NCBI GenBank assembly: GCA_937944855.1
Contig: CALFAY010000009.1
Coordinates: forward strand, 1 to 64,000
Source: an uncultured Planctomycetota bacterium
Lineage (GTDB): Bacteria; Planctomycetota; Planctomycetia; Gemmatales; HRBIN36
Direction: 5' to 3'
Length of the DNA stretch: 64,000 nt
Both the position numbers and the translations under genes were made by a program. Numbering within the stretch: position 1 is the stretch's first letter; each line of letters starts with the position of its first letter. Below, piece by piece: positions 34,188 to 44,189 of this stretch. Below the pieces are notes generated by a model. The model saw only the letters and a program-made list of their open reading frames with translations. It ran no database searches and was not told where the DNA came from.

Positions 34188-34445
34188 ACGAACCTCCTTC
34201 ATGTGAGAGTACACAGGGTCCTCTGATCGAAACGCGGCGAAAGATCCGCTTTCGCCATCAGGTGAGCTACTCATGCGAGTCACCAGGGGAGAGCTTTTCG
34301 CGGATGACGGCCACTTCCTCACTTTCCATGCTACGGCCATCGACATCGCCATTGTTCAGCCCTGCTACGCCGCAGTCAAGCAAAAAGTTCGCAGCCTTCT
34401 CGAAGATTTGTTGAAAAATCTCGACGGGCCGAATGCTGGGGAGCG

Positions 34446-35561
34446 TCAGGCCACGCGGTAACGGCGGACGATTTCCTCATCCAGGTCGATGCCCAGGCCA
34501 GGCTCTTCCGGCACGGAAATGAACCCGTCCACGACGGGAAACCGCTGCCGCGTCAATTGTTGCCGTAGCGCTCCTTGCTCGACGCAGTATTCAAAGTAGT
34601 GCGTGTTCGGCAAGGCAGACAGGAAGTGCAGCGAAGCGGCGATGTTGATGCCGGTCTTGTACGAATGATTGACGCACAGGCGATGACGGCGGGCTGAGTT
34701 CCAGCCGATCTGCTTGCTCCGAGACAATCCCCCGACTCGGGTCACATCAACCTGTACGACGTCAATGCCGCAGTCGATCAGTTGGTCGAATTCGCCCAGG
34801 TCGCAGATCTCTTCCCCGGCGGCGATGCGCATGGGCGGATGGCTGCCGCACAGGCGACGGTAGCCGTCCCAGTCGTCGGGGTGGAGCGGCTCTTCCAGCC
34901 AGGTCAAGTTGAACTCGGCGAACTGCCGGGCACGCCGGATCGCTGTCGCCGCGTCCCAGCACAGACCCGCATCGACCATTAGTTCGACTTCCTCCCCCAG
35001 CCCCTTCCGAGCCGCCCGGACCAGGGCCAGATCCAGCGCTTCGCTCTGCCCCATCGGCCCCCAGCCGAACTTGACGGCCCGAAAGCCCTGATCGCGGAGC
35101 CGGACAGCACTGGCCTGCGTCGCATCCGGCGTGTCGCCGAACAGGTACGACGCATACGCCAGGAACCGCTTGCGAAACGCCCCGCCCAGCAGCTTGTAGA
35201 CCGGCTGGCCGACCGCCTTGCCAACGATGTCCCACAGGGCGATCTCGATGCCGCTGATGGCCTGGATCGCTGCTCCCTGCCGACCGTAAAAGATCGAACC
35301 TTCGTACATCCGGTGTACCAGCCGTTCGATCTCGAAGGGATCCTGTCCCACGACGCACAACGCGAGTCCGCGGCAGATCTGATGCGACACGGGAGCCTCG
35401 ATGATCGCCTTGGCGACGTGCGCCGACGAATCCACTTCTCCCACGCCGACCAGTCCGGCGTCCGTGTGGACCTTGACCACCAGGGTTTCCTGGCTGCCGT
35501 CGCAGCGTTCGTTGACGTCAGGCAACCGCAGATGGATTGCTTCAACTTGCGTGATCTTCAT
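34446..35561 (-). CDS. Mandelate racemase/muconate lactonizing enzyme family protein
   Basis: A 371-residue enolase-superfamily enzyme. The N-terminal capping domain begins [13 protein letters not shown]. In the barrel, the base Lys lies in AVKFGWG, the metal ligands are Asp in MVDAGLCWD, Glu in [13 protein letters not shown] and Glu in AAGEEI, and a His is in NHSYKTG; the FEYCVEQ near the end fits the MR subgroup. These enzymes abstract the alpha proton of a carboxylate, usually a sugar acid; the substrate cannot be named. It diverges from dapA, with 244 bases between the starts. Confidence 0.87.
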   Translation of the reverse strand: MKITQVEAIHLRLPDVNERCDGSQETLVVKVHTDAGLVGVGEVDSSAHVAKAIIEAPVSHQICRGLALCVVGQDPFEIERLVHRMYEGSIFYGRQGAAIQAISGIEIALWDIVGKAVGQPVYKLLGGAFRKRFLAYASYLFGDTPDATQASAVRLRDQGFRAVKFGWGPMGQSEALDLALVRAARKGLGEEVELMVDAGLCWDAATAIRRARQFAEFNLTWLEEPLHPDDWDGYRRLCGSHPPMRIAAGEEICDLGEFDQLIDCGIDVVQVDVTRVGGLSRSKQIGWNSARRHRLCVNHSYKTGINIAASLHFLSALPNTHYFEYCVEQGALRQQLTRQRFPVVDGFISVPEEPGLGIDLDEEIVRRYRVA

Positions 35562-35805
35562 GGACTTTTCCCTGGAACCAGAAGGTTCGTCTGAACAGGA
35601 TGATCGGAGATGCGGTTTGCCTTTTCAAGCGATAGACAGCGCGCAGGACAATGAGGGAATAAATGACAACCGACGTTGAGCCGATTCGCTCGCTGGGGGT
35701 CGTGGCTCTCAGTCGTGTCGGCGACTGCATCCTTGGCCGCCTCTTGCGGTTTTCAGTCGCCGCTCGTAGCTTGTTGGCAAAAGCTTCGAGCCAGGAAGTC
35801 GAGTC

Positions 35806-36702
35806 ATGGCAACTAAGGGTGAGCAGTTCGCGGGACTGACCGTGGCCCTCGTGACGCCGTTCCGCGACGGCGAAGTGGACTACGCCGCTTTGCGGAAGCT
35901 GGTGGATTGGCATGTCGAGCAGGGCACCGATTGTCTGGCTCCGGTGGGAACGACCGGCGAATCGCCCACGCTGGACCACGACGAACATGAACGGGTCATC
36001 GCCGCCGTCGTCGAGCAGGCCGCGGGCCGCATCAAGGTCATGGCCGGGACTGGCTCGAATTGCACCAAGGAGGCCATCCGTCTGACCCGCTTCGCCAAGA
36101 AGGTCGGGGCTGACGGCACGCTTCAAGTCGGTCCCTACTACAACAAGCCGACGCAGGAAGGCTACTACCGCCACTTCGCCGCCCTCGCTGAAGCCGTGGA
36201 CATGCCTCAGATCCTTTACAACATTCCCGGCCGGACGGGGTCGAACATCCTTCCGGAGACGGTTGCCCGCCTGGCCGAGATCCCCCAGGTCGTCGGCATC
36301 AAAGAGGCCAGCGGTTCGATGGATCAGGCCTCGCAGATCATCGGTTCGTGCAATCTGACGCTGTTGAGCGGCGACGACAGTTTGACTTTGCCATTGATGA
36401 GCATCGGCGGCCGGGGCGTGGTCTCGGTGGTCGGCAACATCGTGCCGCGAGACATGAAGGCGTTGGTGGCGGCCTTCGAGAGGGGCGACCTTGCCGAGGC
36501 CCAGGCCTGGCATCGGAAACTTTTCCCGCTGTGTCGGGACCTGCTGGGCGTGGCCACCAACCCCATTCCGATCAAGACCGCCATGAAGCTGCTGGGGCGG
36601 GCCTCTGCGGAGTTTCGCCTGCCCTTGTGCCCGCTGGATGCCGCCGGGGAAGCTCGCATCCGAAAAACGTTGCAGGATTACGGACTTTTGCCGCGGGGTT
36701 GA
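35806..36702 (+). CDS. dapA: 4-hydroxy-tetrahydrodipicolinate synthase
   Basis: DapA condenses pyruvate with aspartate semialdehyde, the first committed step to lysine and diaminopimelate. The 298-residue (beta/alpha)8 enzyme has [21 protein letters not shown] (catalytic Tyr), and the Schiff-base lysine in VGIKEASG. Length is normal. The ATG at 35806 follows AGGAAG. It is followed 11 bases later by the gene for an ABC solute-binding protein, an unusual neighbour, so the two may share a transcript by chance. Confidence 0.96.
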   Translation: MATKGEQFAGLTVALVTPFRDGEVDYAALRKLVDWHVEQGTDCLAPVGTTGESPTLDHDEHERVIAAVVEQAAGRIKVMAGTGSNCTKEAIRLTRFAKKVGADGTLQVGPYYNKPTQEGYYRHFAALAEAVDMPQILYNIPGRTGSNILPETVARLAEIPQVVGIKEASGSMDQASQIIGSCNLTLLSGDDSLTLPLMSIGGRGVVSVVGNIVPRDMKALVAAFERGDLAEAQAWHRKLFPLCRDLLGVATNPIPIKTAMKLLGRASAEFRLPLCPLDAAGEARIRKTLQDYGLLPRG

Positions 36703-36713
36703 GTGATCGGCTT

Positions 36714-38210
36714 ATGCTCACGTCGCGCTTGCGTTTCGACTCAGGCTGTGGCGGTGGAGCGACGGGCGGCTTCGCGCTTCGGCTTGGATGTGCCTTGCTG
36801 GCGGCCAGCGTGATGCTGGCCTTCCTGGGCTGCCGGGCGGAGAGCGGCGGCCAGGCCCGTCTGGTCATCCTCAGTCCCCACCGCGAAGAGATCCGTCAGG
36901 AAGTGGCCGCCGGGTTTCAGGACTGGCTGCGACGCAAGCCAGGCTATGAGAACGCCGCCGTCCGCATCGAGTGGCGGGAGATCGGCGGCGGTACGTCGCA
37001 GATGCTTCGCTATCTCGACACGCTCTACCGGACCACGCCCGAAGGTGTCGGCATCGATCTGCTTTTCGGCGGAGGAACCGATCCCTACCTGACGCTGAAG
37101 GAGAACAACCGGCTTGAAGCCTGGCACATGCCTCCCGAACTCAAGGCCAAGATCCCGCAGCAGATCTCCGGTGTGGACCTGTACGACCCCGACGAGTACT
37201 GGCACGGGGTCATGCTTTCCAGCCTGGTGATTTTCATCAATCGGGAGACGCGGAATCGTCTGGGACTAAGCGATTGGCAGCCGAAGCACTGGCGCGACCT
37301 GGGCGATCCCCGCCTCCAGGGGCACGTCACCGCCGGGGATCCGCGGATGAGCGGGAGCGTCCGCCTGCTCTACGATCTCATTCTGCAAATCTACGGATGG
37401 GACGAAGGTTTCCGCCAATTGCTGCGGCTGGGGGCCAACGCCCGCGGCTTTGCCCGGTTCAGCGACACCGTGACCAAGGATGTCGTGTTCGGTCGGGCCG
37501 TTGCCGGCGGCTCGCTGGACTCCTATGCCTTCAGCGCCATCACCCGGGAACAGCACCGCACGGAAGGCGAGCCGATTCTGGAAGCGGTCTTTCCGACGGG
37601 CGAGACCCTCTTAAATCCGGACTCCATCGGCATCCTCAAGGGAGCACCCAACCGCAAACTGGCAGAGTTGTTCGTCGAATACAACCTGAGCGAGGAAGGC
37701 GGGCAGCGACTGTGGATGCTGCGGCCGAACACCCTGCCGGGCAGTCCGAAACGCTACAGCATCTGTCGCCTGGCGGTCATGCCAGCGCTGTACAATGCGG
37801 AAGCGTATCCGGTCGCGGTGCGATCCGTTCCAATCAACCCCTTCGACGAATCGCAGGTCGGACGGCTCGTCCAGTTCGACAATCGGTTAGCCGACAGCCG
37901 CCGCTATGTGATGAGCGATCTGTTCGGCTGCTGGATCGTGGACGCTCACGAGGAACTGAGCGCCGCCTGGAAAGCCGTGCTGCGCAGCCGACTAGCGGAA
38001 TCACGGAACGATCCGCTCGAAGAGCGGCTGTTCGCTCCGCCCTGCACGGAAGCCGAAGCCAAAGCCGCCAATGTCTTTTTGCGTCCGGGCCGTCCCGCGG
38101 ATCGAGCCAGAAAACTGACGGAATGGTCGGAACAAGCCCGAGATCGCTATCGCACGATCCGGCAGGAGGCGGAAGCCCGAGGCCGATCTCGCCAAGTCGC
38201 CCTTCCTTGA
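36714..38210 (+). CDS. Lipoprotein extracellular solute-binding protein of an ABC importer
   Basis: A 498-residue binding protein with an N-terminal lipoprotein signal (ALLAASVMLAFLGC), Cys ~40 being the lipid site. The body has the periplasmic binding fold of the ferric/thiamine/2-aminoethylphosphonate group: VILSPHREEIRQEVAAGFQD, LLFGGGTDPYLTL, VMLSSLVIFINRE and a C-terminal domain extended by ~100 residues. The ATPase (10-base gap) and a two-domain permease follow directly. Ferric-ion or organophosphonate transport is the best guess. The start ATG at 36714 is 11 bases after dapA. Confidence 0.85.
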   Translation: MLTSRLRFDSGCGGGATGGFALRLGCALLAASVMLAFLGCRAESGGQARLVILSPHREEIRQEVAAGFQDWLRRKPGYENAAVRIEWREIGGGTSQMLRYLDTLYRTTPEGVGIDLLFGGGTDPYLTLKENNRLEAWHMPPELKAKIPQQISGVDLYDPDEYWHGVMLSSLVIFINRETRNRLGLSDWQPKHWRDLGDPRLQGHVTAGDPRMSGSVRLLYDLILQIYGWDEGFRQLLRLGANARGFARFSDTVTKDVVFGRAVAGGSLDSYAFSAITREQHRTEGEPILEAVFPTGETLLNPDSIGILKGAPNRKLAELFVEYNLSEEGGQRLWMLRPNTLPGSPKRYSICRLAVMPALYNAEAYPVAVRSVPINPFDESQVGRLVQFDNRLADSRRYVMSDLFGCWIVDAHEELSAAWKAVLRSRLAESRNDPLEERLFAPPCTEAEAKAANVFLRPGRPADRARKLTEWSEQARDRYRTIRQEAEARGRSRQVALP

Positions 38211-38219
38211 AGAAACAGC

Positions 38220-39287
38220 ATGGCCACCATTCGTTTCGCCAGCGTCGTCAAAAGTTTCGGCCCGACTCGGGTCGTGGACCAGGTCAATCTGCACATCGCT
38301 TCGGGGGAGTTGTTTTTCCTGCTGGGACCGTCCGGCTGCGGCAAGACGACGTTGTTACGGATGTTGGCCGGGTTTCTCGAACCAGATCAGGGCGAGATCT
38401 TCATAGACGACCAACCGATGCGCGGCGTGCCGCCCCGTCTGCGCAACACGGCGTTGGTGTTCCAGAACTATGCTCTTTGGCCGCATCGGACGGTCGCCGG
38501 CAACGTCGCCTACGGCCTGGAGGTGCGCAAGTTGACTCGTCGCCAGATTGCCGAGCGGGTCGCGCAGGCCCTCAAACTCGTGCGTCTGGAAGGGCTTGCC
38601 GACCGTCGACCGACGCAACTCTCCGGCGGACAACAACAGCGCGTCGCTCTGGCCCGCGCCTTGATCGTGCAGCCAAAGGTGCTCCTGTTGGACGAGCCGC
38701 TGTCCAACCTGGACGCCCGGCTGCGCTTGGAGATGCGCGAAGAGATTCGCCGACTGCATTGCGAAACCGGCCTGACCATGGTTTACGTCACCCACGACCA
38801 GAAGGAGGCGATGTCGCTGGCCGACCGGCTCGCCGTCATGCACCAGGGCCGGATCGCCCAGGTCGGCACGCCTCGGGAAGTCTATTCCCGTCCCGCCTCG
38901 CGCTTCGTGGCCGACTTCATGGGCGACAGCAACTTCATTCCCGGCACGGTGGAGGACGTCCGCCCGGATGGCACCTGCCTGGTGGCTTCGCGTCTGGGAC
39001 CGATGCTCGGCGTCGGCAGCAGCAACCACTTGAAGCCCAAACAGGCAGTGACATGCTCGATCCGGCCTGAAGCGTTGGTTCCAACCTCGACCCGCGGCCA
39101 GTACAACACCCTCGAAGCCCGAGTCGAGCAGGTGGAGTTTCTCGGGGAGACGGTCACGGTCCGACTCCGGGCCGCCGAGTCGCCGCTTCAGGCCGTCGCC
39201 CTGCACCGCGGTTCGCAATCCTGGCTGCCCCAGACCACGATTTTGCTAAGCGCCCAGCCCGAGGACGTTGTCATCCTGACGGATTAA
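38220..39287 (+). CDS. ABC importer ATP-binding protein (FbpC-like)
   Basis: A 355-residue ATPase. Walker A is GPSGCGKTT, the Q-loop lies in VFQNYALWPHRTV, the signature is LSGGQQQRV, Walker B is LLLDEPLSNLD and the H-loop is VYVTHDQ. The C-terminal ~100 residues are a TOBE-like regulatory domain (FMGDSNFIPGTV, SIRPEAL). This is the ferric/sugar CUT1-type arrangement that energises the permease encoded three bases downstream. It is intact and of normal length. Confidence 0.95.
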   Translation: MATIRFASVVKSFGPTRVVDQVNLHIASGELFFLLGPSGCGKTTLLRMLAGFLEPDQGEIFIDDQPMRGVPPRLRNTALVFQNYALWPHRTVAGNVAYGLEVRKLTRRQIAERVAQALKLVRLEGLADRRPTQLSGGQQQRVALARALIVQPKVLLLDEPLSNLDARLRLEMREEIRRLHCETGLTMVYVTHDQKEAMSLADRLAVMHQGRIAQVGTPREVYSRPASRFVADFMGDSNFIPGTVEDVRPDGTCLVASRLGPMLGVGSSNHLKPKQAVTCSIRPEALVPTSTRGQYNTLEARVEQVEFLGETVTVRLRAAESPLQAVALHRGSQSWLPQTTILLSAQPEDVVILTD

Positions 39288-39290
39288 ATC

Positions 39291-41084
39291 ATGCGCGCAA
39301 TAGTCTGGCGGTTATACGATAATCTGAAAACACATGCCCTGCCGTTAATCATCCTTGCATTCCTGGGATTCTTCCTGCTGTATCCCATCGCTTATGTCAT
39401 TCCCAGCGCGACCCATTACCGAGAAACCGTGCTCGACGAGTCCGGCAAGCCGGTGATCCAGAATGGTCAGCCGGCGACCCGAGACGTCTGGACGGGATAT
39501 TTCTTCTGGCTGCTCCTGAGCAACAAGTTCCTTTGGCAATGCTTTTTGAACAGTGTGCTCATTGCCGTGACCACCACGGTCTTGACCACGCTGGTCAGCT
39601 TGCCTTTGGCCTATTGGTTTACCCGTTTGCGCTTCGTTGGACAAAGTTTATTGTCGGGTTTCCTGCTCGTGCCCCTGATCCTGCCGCCCTTCGTCGGAGC
39701 CTTGGGCATGGAACGGCTGCTCAATCCCTATGGGACCATCAATCTGCTGTTGATGGACCTTAAGCTCATGGATCCGCACCAGCCGTTCGACTGGCTGGCC
39801 GAGGCAGGACTGCTGGGCGTGATTATACTCGAAGTGTTGCATTTGTATCCGATCATGTATCTCAACGTGGCCGCCGCCCTCGCCAACCTCGACCCGTCGC
39901 TGGAAGACGCGGCCCGCAATCTGGGGGCAGGGGAATTCCGGATTTTCCGCACCGTGACTTTTCCGCTCATGCTGCCCGGCTATTTCGCCGGGGCCACCAT
40001 CGTCTTCGTCTGGGCTTTCACCGATTTGGGCACGCCCCTGGTGTTCAACTTTTCGCAGGTGCTGTCCGTGCAGATTTTCAATCAGATCAGCGAAGCCCAG
40101 ACCAACCCGCTGGGGTACGCTCTGGTCGTGACGACCATGCTGGTGACGTTGGCCGTTTTTTACCTGTCCCGCAGCCTGGTCGGGACCCGGGGTCAGTACG
40201 TCATGATGAGTCGGGGCGGGGTGGGGAGCGTGGCCCGGCCCGCCGGCGGATTGGCGACTTTGGGCATCTATCTGTTTGTCGGTGTGCTCGGACTGTTCTC
40301 GGTGCTGCCGCATCTGGGCGTCATCCTGATGTCGTTCACCGGCCGCTGGTCCTTCACCCCCTGGCCGACGGAGTGGACCACGGATGCCTACCGCCTGGTG
40401 TTGAGCGAACGCCTTGCTTACACGAGCATCGTCAACAGTTTGTGGTACAGCCTCGGATCCACGCTTCTGGATTTGATTCTGGGATTCAGCATCGCTTATT
40501 ACGTCGTCCGCAGGCCGGGACGCTTAAGCGCTTTACTGGATGGTTTAACCATGCTGCCGTTGGCAGTGCCCGGTCTGGTCCTGGCATTCGGCTATCTGAC
40601 CTGCTACAGCCGCATGAGCCTGTTCGGCTGGCAATTCGGCAAATGGCTGGACCCAGCGACAAATCCCACTCTGCTTTTAATCATGGCTTATACAGTGCGT
40701 CGGTTGCCTTATGTGGCCCGGGCGGCGATGGCGGGCATGATGCAGATCGCGCCAGCCCTGGAAGAGGCAGCCGAGAACCTGGGCGCGAGCCGGTGGCGGA
40801 TGCTGCGGACCATCACGTTGCCGCTTTTGAGTGCCAGCTTGATCGCCGGAGGCATTCTCGCCTTCGCCTTCGCCATGCTCGAGGTGAGCGACAGCCTGAT
40901 GCTGGCGCAACAGGAGCGGTTCATGCCGATCACGCGAGCCATCTTCGGCTTCTGGCTGCGTCCGGACGACGGGCCGTACATCGCCAGTGCGATGGGCACC
41001 ATCGGCATGGGCATCCTCGTGGTCAGTTTGTTGTTGGCCAGTGCGGTGCTCGGCCGGAGGATGGGCGAACTGTTCCGGGCATGA
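39291..41084 (+). CDS. ABC importer permease with two fused domains (FbpB-like)
   Basis: A 597-residue permease with about 12 membrane spans, made of two BPD_transp_1 halves in one chain, the usual form in ferric importers. Each half has its own EAA coupling motif: EDAARNLGAGEFRIF (~residues 203-217) and EEAAENLGASRWRML (~490-504). An extracytoplasmic loop near 40-70 (YRETVLDESGKPV) is longer than usual. It follows the ATPase by three bases and ends 31 bases before a large secreted protein gene. Confidence 0.95.
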   Translation: MRAIVWRLYDNLKTHALPLIILAFLGFFLLYPIAYVIPSATHYRETVLDESGKPVIQNGQPATRDVWTGYFFWLLLSNKFLWQCFLNSVLIAVTTTVLTTLVSLPLAYWFTRLRFVGQSLLSGFLLVPLILPPFVGALGMERLLNPYGTINLLLMDLKLMDPHQPFDWLAEAGLLGVIILEVLHLYPIMYLNVAAALANLDPSLEDAARNLGAGEFRIFRTVTFPLMLPGYFAGATIVFVWAFTDLGTPLVFNFSQVLSVQIFNQISEAQTNPLGYALVVTTMLVTLAVFYLSRSLVGTRGQYVMMSRGGVGSVARPAGGLATLGIYLFVGVLGLFSVLPHLGVILMSFTGRWSFTPWPTEWTTDAYRLVLSERLAYTSIVNSLWYSLGSTLLDLILGFSIAYYVVRRPGRLSALLDGLTMLPLAVPGLVLAFGYLTCYSRMSLFGWQFGKWLDPATNPTLLLIMAYTVRRLPYVARAAMAGMMQIAPALEEAAENLGASRWRMLRTITLPLLSASLIAGGILAFAFAMLEVSDSLMLAQQERFMPITRAIFGFWLRPDDGPYIASAMGTIGMGILVVSLLLASAVLGRRMGELFRA

Positions 41085-41115
41085 GGGGTCCCAAGGCCGG
41101 ATCGAGGAGGAAACC

Positions 41116-43821
41116 ATGACGCTGCGATGGCTGGTGGTTGTCGGCGGCCTGCTGGCGGGAATGCAGATCTCGATTTCGGCTGCGTCTTGCGAGGAGACGG
41201 TGTGGATCGAGGCCGAGCATCTGCGGGGCGTCCGCGGCCACTGCTTTCCCGAGATGAACGGCCACACGACGCAGGGCCACTGGGCAATCGCCGGGCCGGG
41301 AATCTGTGCCGAGTGGTCGCAGGGCGGTGAAAGCGGCTGGCTGAGCATCGCCTGCGGGCCGGAAGACGCCACGGCCCAGGCCGATTGTGAAATCGAAGTG
41401 CCGTCGTCCGCTACCTGGCGGCTCTGGGTCCGCTACCGGGACTGGAGAGGGCACCCGGAACGCTTCGTAGTCCGCATCGAACAGCCTGGCCACAATCCCA
41501 AGGTGCTGTCCTTCGGCGAGCGGCCGGTCGTGGATGAAGAGGACGAACTGAAGCTGCTGTGGGACTGGGCGTTCGGCTGGGACGTGCGGTCCGTCGAACT
41601 GAGCAAGGGACCGGCCCGGGTAATTCTTCTGGCCGATCAAGCTCAGCCGCGGCATCGGCAAGTCGATTGTCTGTGTCTGACCACGGACTCGGCGTACCAT
41701 CCCCGGCATCGGGAAAAGCCGCGTCATCCCGCTTGGCAAGCCTTGGAATTGGTCCGCCAGGAACCGGCGCTGCTCGAGACGCCTCCCGTGCTGGCGCGAA
41801 GCCGCTCCGATTTGCCCTCGGCGTGGAAACTCCGGTCGTTCCAGGATCGCGGTTTGTTGTACCTGTGGAACATGGGCAAGCCCTGGCTCGACGAGCTGGC
41901 CTCGTCGGCATCGCCCAAGGTGTTGTACCCGTTTCATGTGGATGAACCCTTGGTCGAGGAGTTCCGCAAGACTTTCGCGGGCAAGACCGACGTGCCGATC
42001 TTCAGCGATCCCCGAATCGTCCCGACGTTTCACGCTTCCGGGCCGCATGTGCTGGACAATCCGCACTTTGTCGCCTGGTTGGAAGCCGATCCGCAACGCT
42101 GCTTCGCCACGTTGCTCAACTACACCACGCCAGCGCCGTTGTCGGACAACGCCAAGGCTGCCTGGAAGCGTTTTGAGAATCGGTACATGGGTGCCGTGCA
42201 TGGTGAAAGCCTGGGGACGCTCGCCAATGACGCGCAGTTGCTGCGGGAAAAAGTGCAGCAGGCCAAGAGCCGTCGGGATCTGGCTCGTGCGTTGACGGAA
42301 GTGTACACGGCGGGCAAGGCAGCCACGGAGAAGACAATCTTCGGTGAACCGCATGCAAAGCCTTACCGCTATGGCATTCCGTGTCAATCCAGCGGCATGA
42401 CGGCCTATGTGCATCTGTGCCGAACGTGGGGTGCGGAGGCGGTCGGTTTCGAGAATACGGCCGTGTTCCCATGTTTGGGCATGCGCTGGGCTTTTCTGCG
42501 GGGCAGCGCCCGGCAGTACGGGGGCCTGACGGCCAATTACCGCTCCTGCAACTTCGGCGACTCCGCCACGATCTACGCGGAGAAGAACTACTTCTACGCC
42601 GCTCCCAAATATGTCCTGGATAACTGGTACGACGTGTTCGCCGGGGCCGGCATGACCTGGTACAAGTTCGACATCTGGCATTCCTACTTCGCCGGCTGTT
42701 CGCTCTTCTACCACGAACAGGGCCACGACGAATTCTGGAAGCCGGGCGGGCAGGCCGCCGGGCGCAAACCGCTGCAACTCAGCCCCAAGGGCAAACTGGT
42801 GGATCAGTTTCTCAAGCTGACCCGGAAGCGGCCGGAACGCGGCGTGCCGTTCACCCCGGTCGCTGTGCTGCTGGACCCGGCTCATGGCTGGGACCCGAAC
42901 CATTTTCTGCCCACGTATTTCGATCTCGATCCGACCTGGAACCCGGACCTTCTGAGATATGATCGCCACGCCCGCATGCTCCAGGAGTGGTTCCGGCTGG
43001 CCTATCACCCGTATGGCCTCCGCGATGCGGAACTCAACAGCGGCGTCAATCCCGCGGCGATTCCCGGAATGCACGGAAACATCTTCGATGTTCTGGTCGC
43101 AGACCCGGAACGGCTCGACATCCTGGAAACCTACTCGGCCGTCGTCTTGGTCGGCGAGATCGAATTGAGCCAAGAAGTCGGACGAAGGCTGCGGCAGTAC
43201 ATGGAGGCGGGAGGGACGGCAGTCCTGAGTGCCGGGCACGTCAACGGACCAGGAGCAGCCGAACTGGGACTGCCTGCCGTGGGAGCGCAGAGAGAAGGCG
43301 ACAGTTGCATCTGGGTTCCGAGCCAGCGGCGGTTCGCTTCGCAACGGTTTCGTTATCATGCTCTGCCACCCGGCGGAACTCCCTTAGTTCAGACGGACAA
43401 CGGCGACGTGCTGGCGGCAGCCTTTCCGAAGGGGCAGGGTCGTCTGATTTTTCTGTCCTTGCCGGGCGGTCTGGGCATCGACGGTTCGGCGACTCCCGCA
43501 GCCGGTCTGGTTCTGACGGCCTTATGTCGTCAGGTCATGCCAGTGCGTGTCGAGGGCGAGGTGGAATGGCTGGCTAACCGCACCGAGCGGGGTTGGATCG
43601 TGGCCCTGTTCAATCCGGCGGGATCAGCCAAGCCGCAGCACGGCGTGGCACCCACGGATTACGCCCAGGCGCGCAAGGCGGTACTGGCATGGAAAGAGCC
43701 TGTTGCCGGGGCGCACGAGTGGTTCACGGAAGCGGCGTTGCCAATCGACCAGCAAGGGCAAGTCATTGTCGAAGTGCCCGCCGGGGGAGTACGGATCGTG
43801 GAAGTCGTGGGCGGACGGTGA
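41116..43821 (+). CDS. Large secreted protein, possible glycoside-hydrolase-like, function unknown
   Basis: A 901-residue exported protein with a signal peptide (LVVVGGLLAGMQISISAASC). Residues ~25-200 look like a jelly-roll binding domain (VWIEAEHLRG, WRLWVRYRDWRGHPERFV). The centre (~280-620) reads like a TIM barrel with WYKFDIWHSYFAGCSLFYHE. Residues ~700-850 resemble a glutamine-amidotransferase-like (beta-galactosidase trimerisation) domain: SAVVLVGEIELSQEVGRRLRQYM and GGTAVLSAGHV. I cannot fix the family or the catalytic acids. The ATG at 41116 has GAGGAGG upstream and follows the ABC permease by 31 bases, so a link to uptake of a released product is possible. Confidence 0.6.
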   Translation: MTLRWLVVVGGLLAGMQISISAASCEETVWIEAEHLRGVRGHCFPEMNGHTTQGHWAIAGPGICAEWSQGGESGWLSIACGPEDATAQADCEIEVPSSATWRLWVRYRDWRGHPERFVVRIEQPGHNPKVLSFGERPVVDEEDELKLLWDWAFGWDVRSVELSKGPARVILLADQAQPRHRQVDCLCLTTDSAYHPRHREKPRHPAWQALELVRQEPALLETPPVLARSRSDLPSAWKLRSFQDRGLLYLWNMGKPWLDELASSASPKVLYPFHVDEPLVEEFRKTFAGKTDVPIFSDPRIVPTFHASGPHVLDNPHFVAWLEADPQRCFATLLNYTTPAPLSDNAKAAWKRFENRYMGAVHGESLGTLANDAQLLREKVQQAKSRRDLARALTEVYTAGKAATEKTIFGEPHAKPYRYGIPCQSSGMTAYVHLCRTWGAEAVGFENTAVFPCLGMRWAFLRGSARQYGGLTANYRSCNFGDSATIYAEKNYFYAAPKYVLDNWYDVFAGAGMTWYKFDIWHSYFAGCSLFYHEQGHDEFWKPGGQAAGRKPLQLSPKGKLVDQFLKLTRKRPERGVPFTPVAVLLDPAHGWDPNHFLPTYFDLDPTWNPDLLRYDRHARMLQEWFRLAYHPYGLRDAELNSGVNPAAIPGMHGNIFDVLVADPERLDILETYSAVVLVGEIELSQEVGRRLRQYMEAGGTAVLSAGHVNGPGAAELGLPAVGAQREGDSCIWVPSQRRFASQRFRYHALPPGGTPLVQTDNGDVLAAAFPKGQGRLIFLSLPGGLGIDGSATPAAGLVLTALCRQVMPVRVEGEVEWLANRTERGWIVALFNPAGSAKPQHGVAPTDYAQARKAVLAWKEPVAGAHEWFTEAALPIDQQGQVIVEVPAGGVRIVEVVGGR

Positions 43822-44189
43822 GGTTCAAGTCCGGCAGAGTCGTTACAGGCAGCACGTCACGCAGATCGGGCAGCCGTTTCCTGTGCAGGTCTGACGGCAT
43901 GCCCGGCATCGCTGGCAGGCGCGGAGCAACCGGCGAAGTGGAGGACTGGAAAAGCCGGAGAACCGGGCTGGGCGGTCATAAGGCCGCTGGAGGGGCGCCG
44001 ATACTCTGCTGTGCAGGAGACGGTCGGCCCGTGTGATCCGGTCGGTCGAAACGGTTCCGCGCCGGGTCTTCCGTTCCTAGGCATCGACCAGATGGTCATT
44101 CAAGGGAGGGGCGGAGGATCAGGTCCAAGGAGGGCCTGGAGCGATTCCCCCACTGGTTGATTCACGTGTTCCTGTAAGGAGGCGAGAAC
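43822..44189. other. Intergenic stretch before the first YTV gene
   Basis: About 370 bases. On the minus strand one 28-codon frame (43843-43929, TTG start) is strikingly cysteine-rich and is reported as a finding, but it lacks a good ribosome site. Otherwise no gene. A strong ribosome site, GTAAGGAGG, ends the stretch ahead of 44190. Confidence 0.4.

Noticed and set aside
41023-43359. 778-residue minus-strand frame opposite the secreted protein
   Set aside because: Arg/Gln/Pro-rich shadow; the plus strand has a signal peptide, ribosome site and domain-like organisation.
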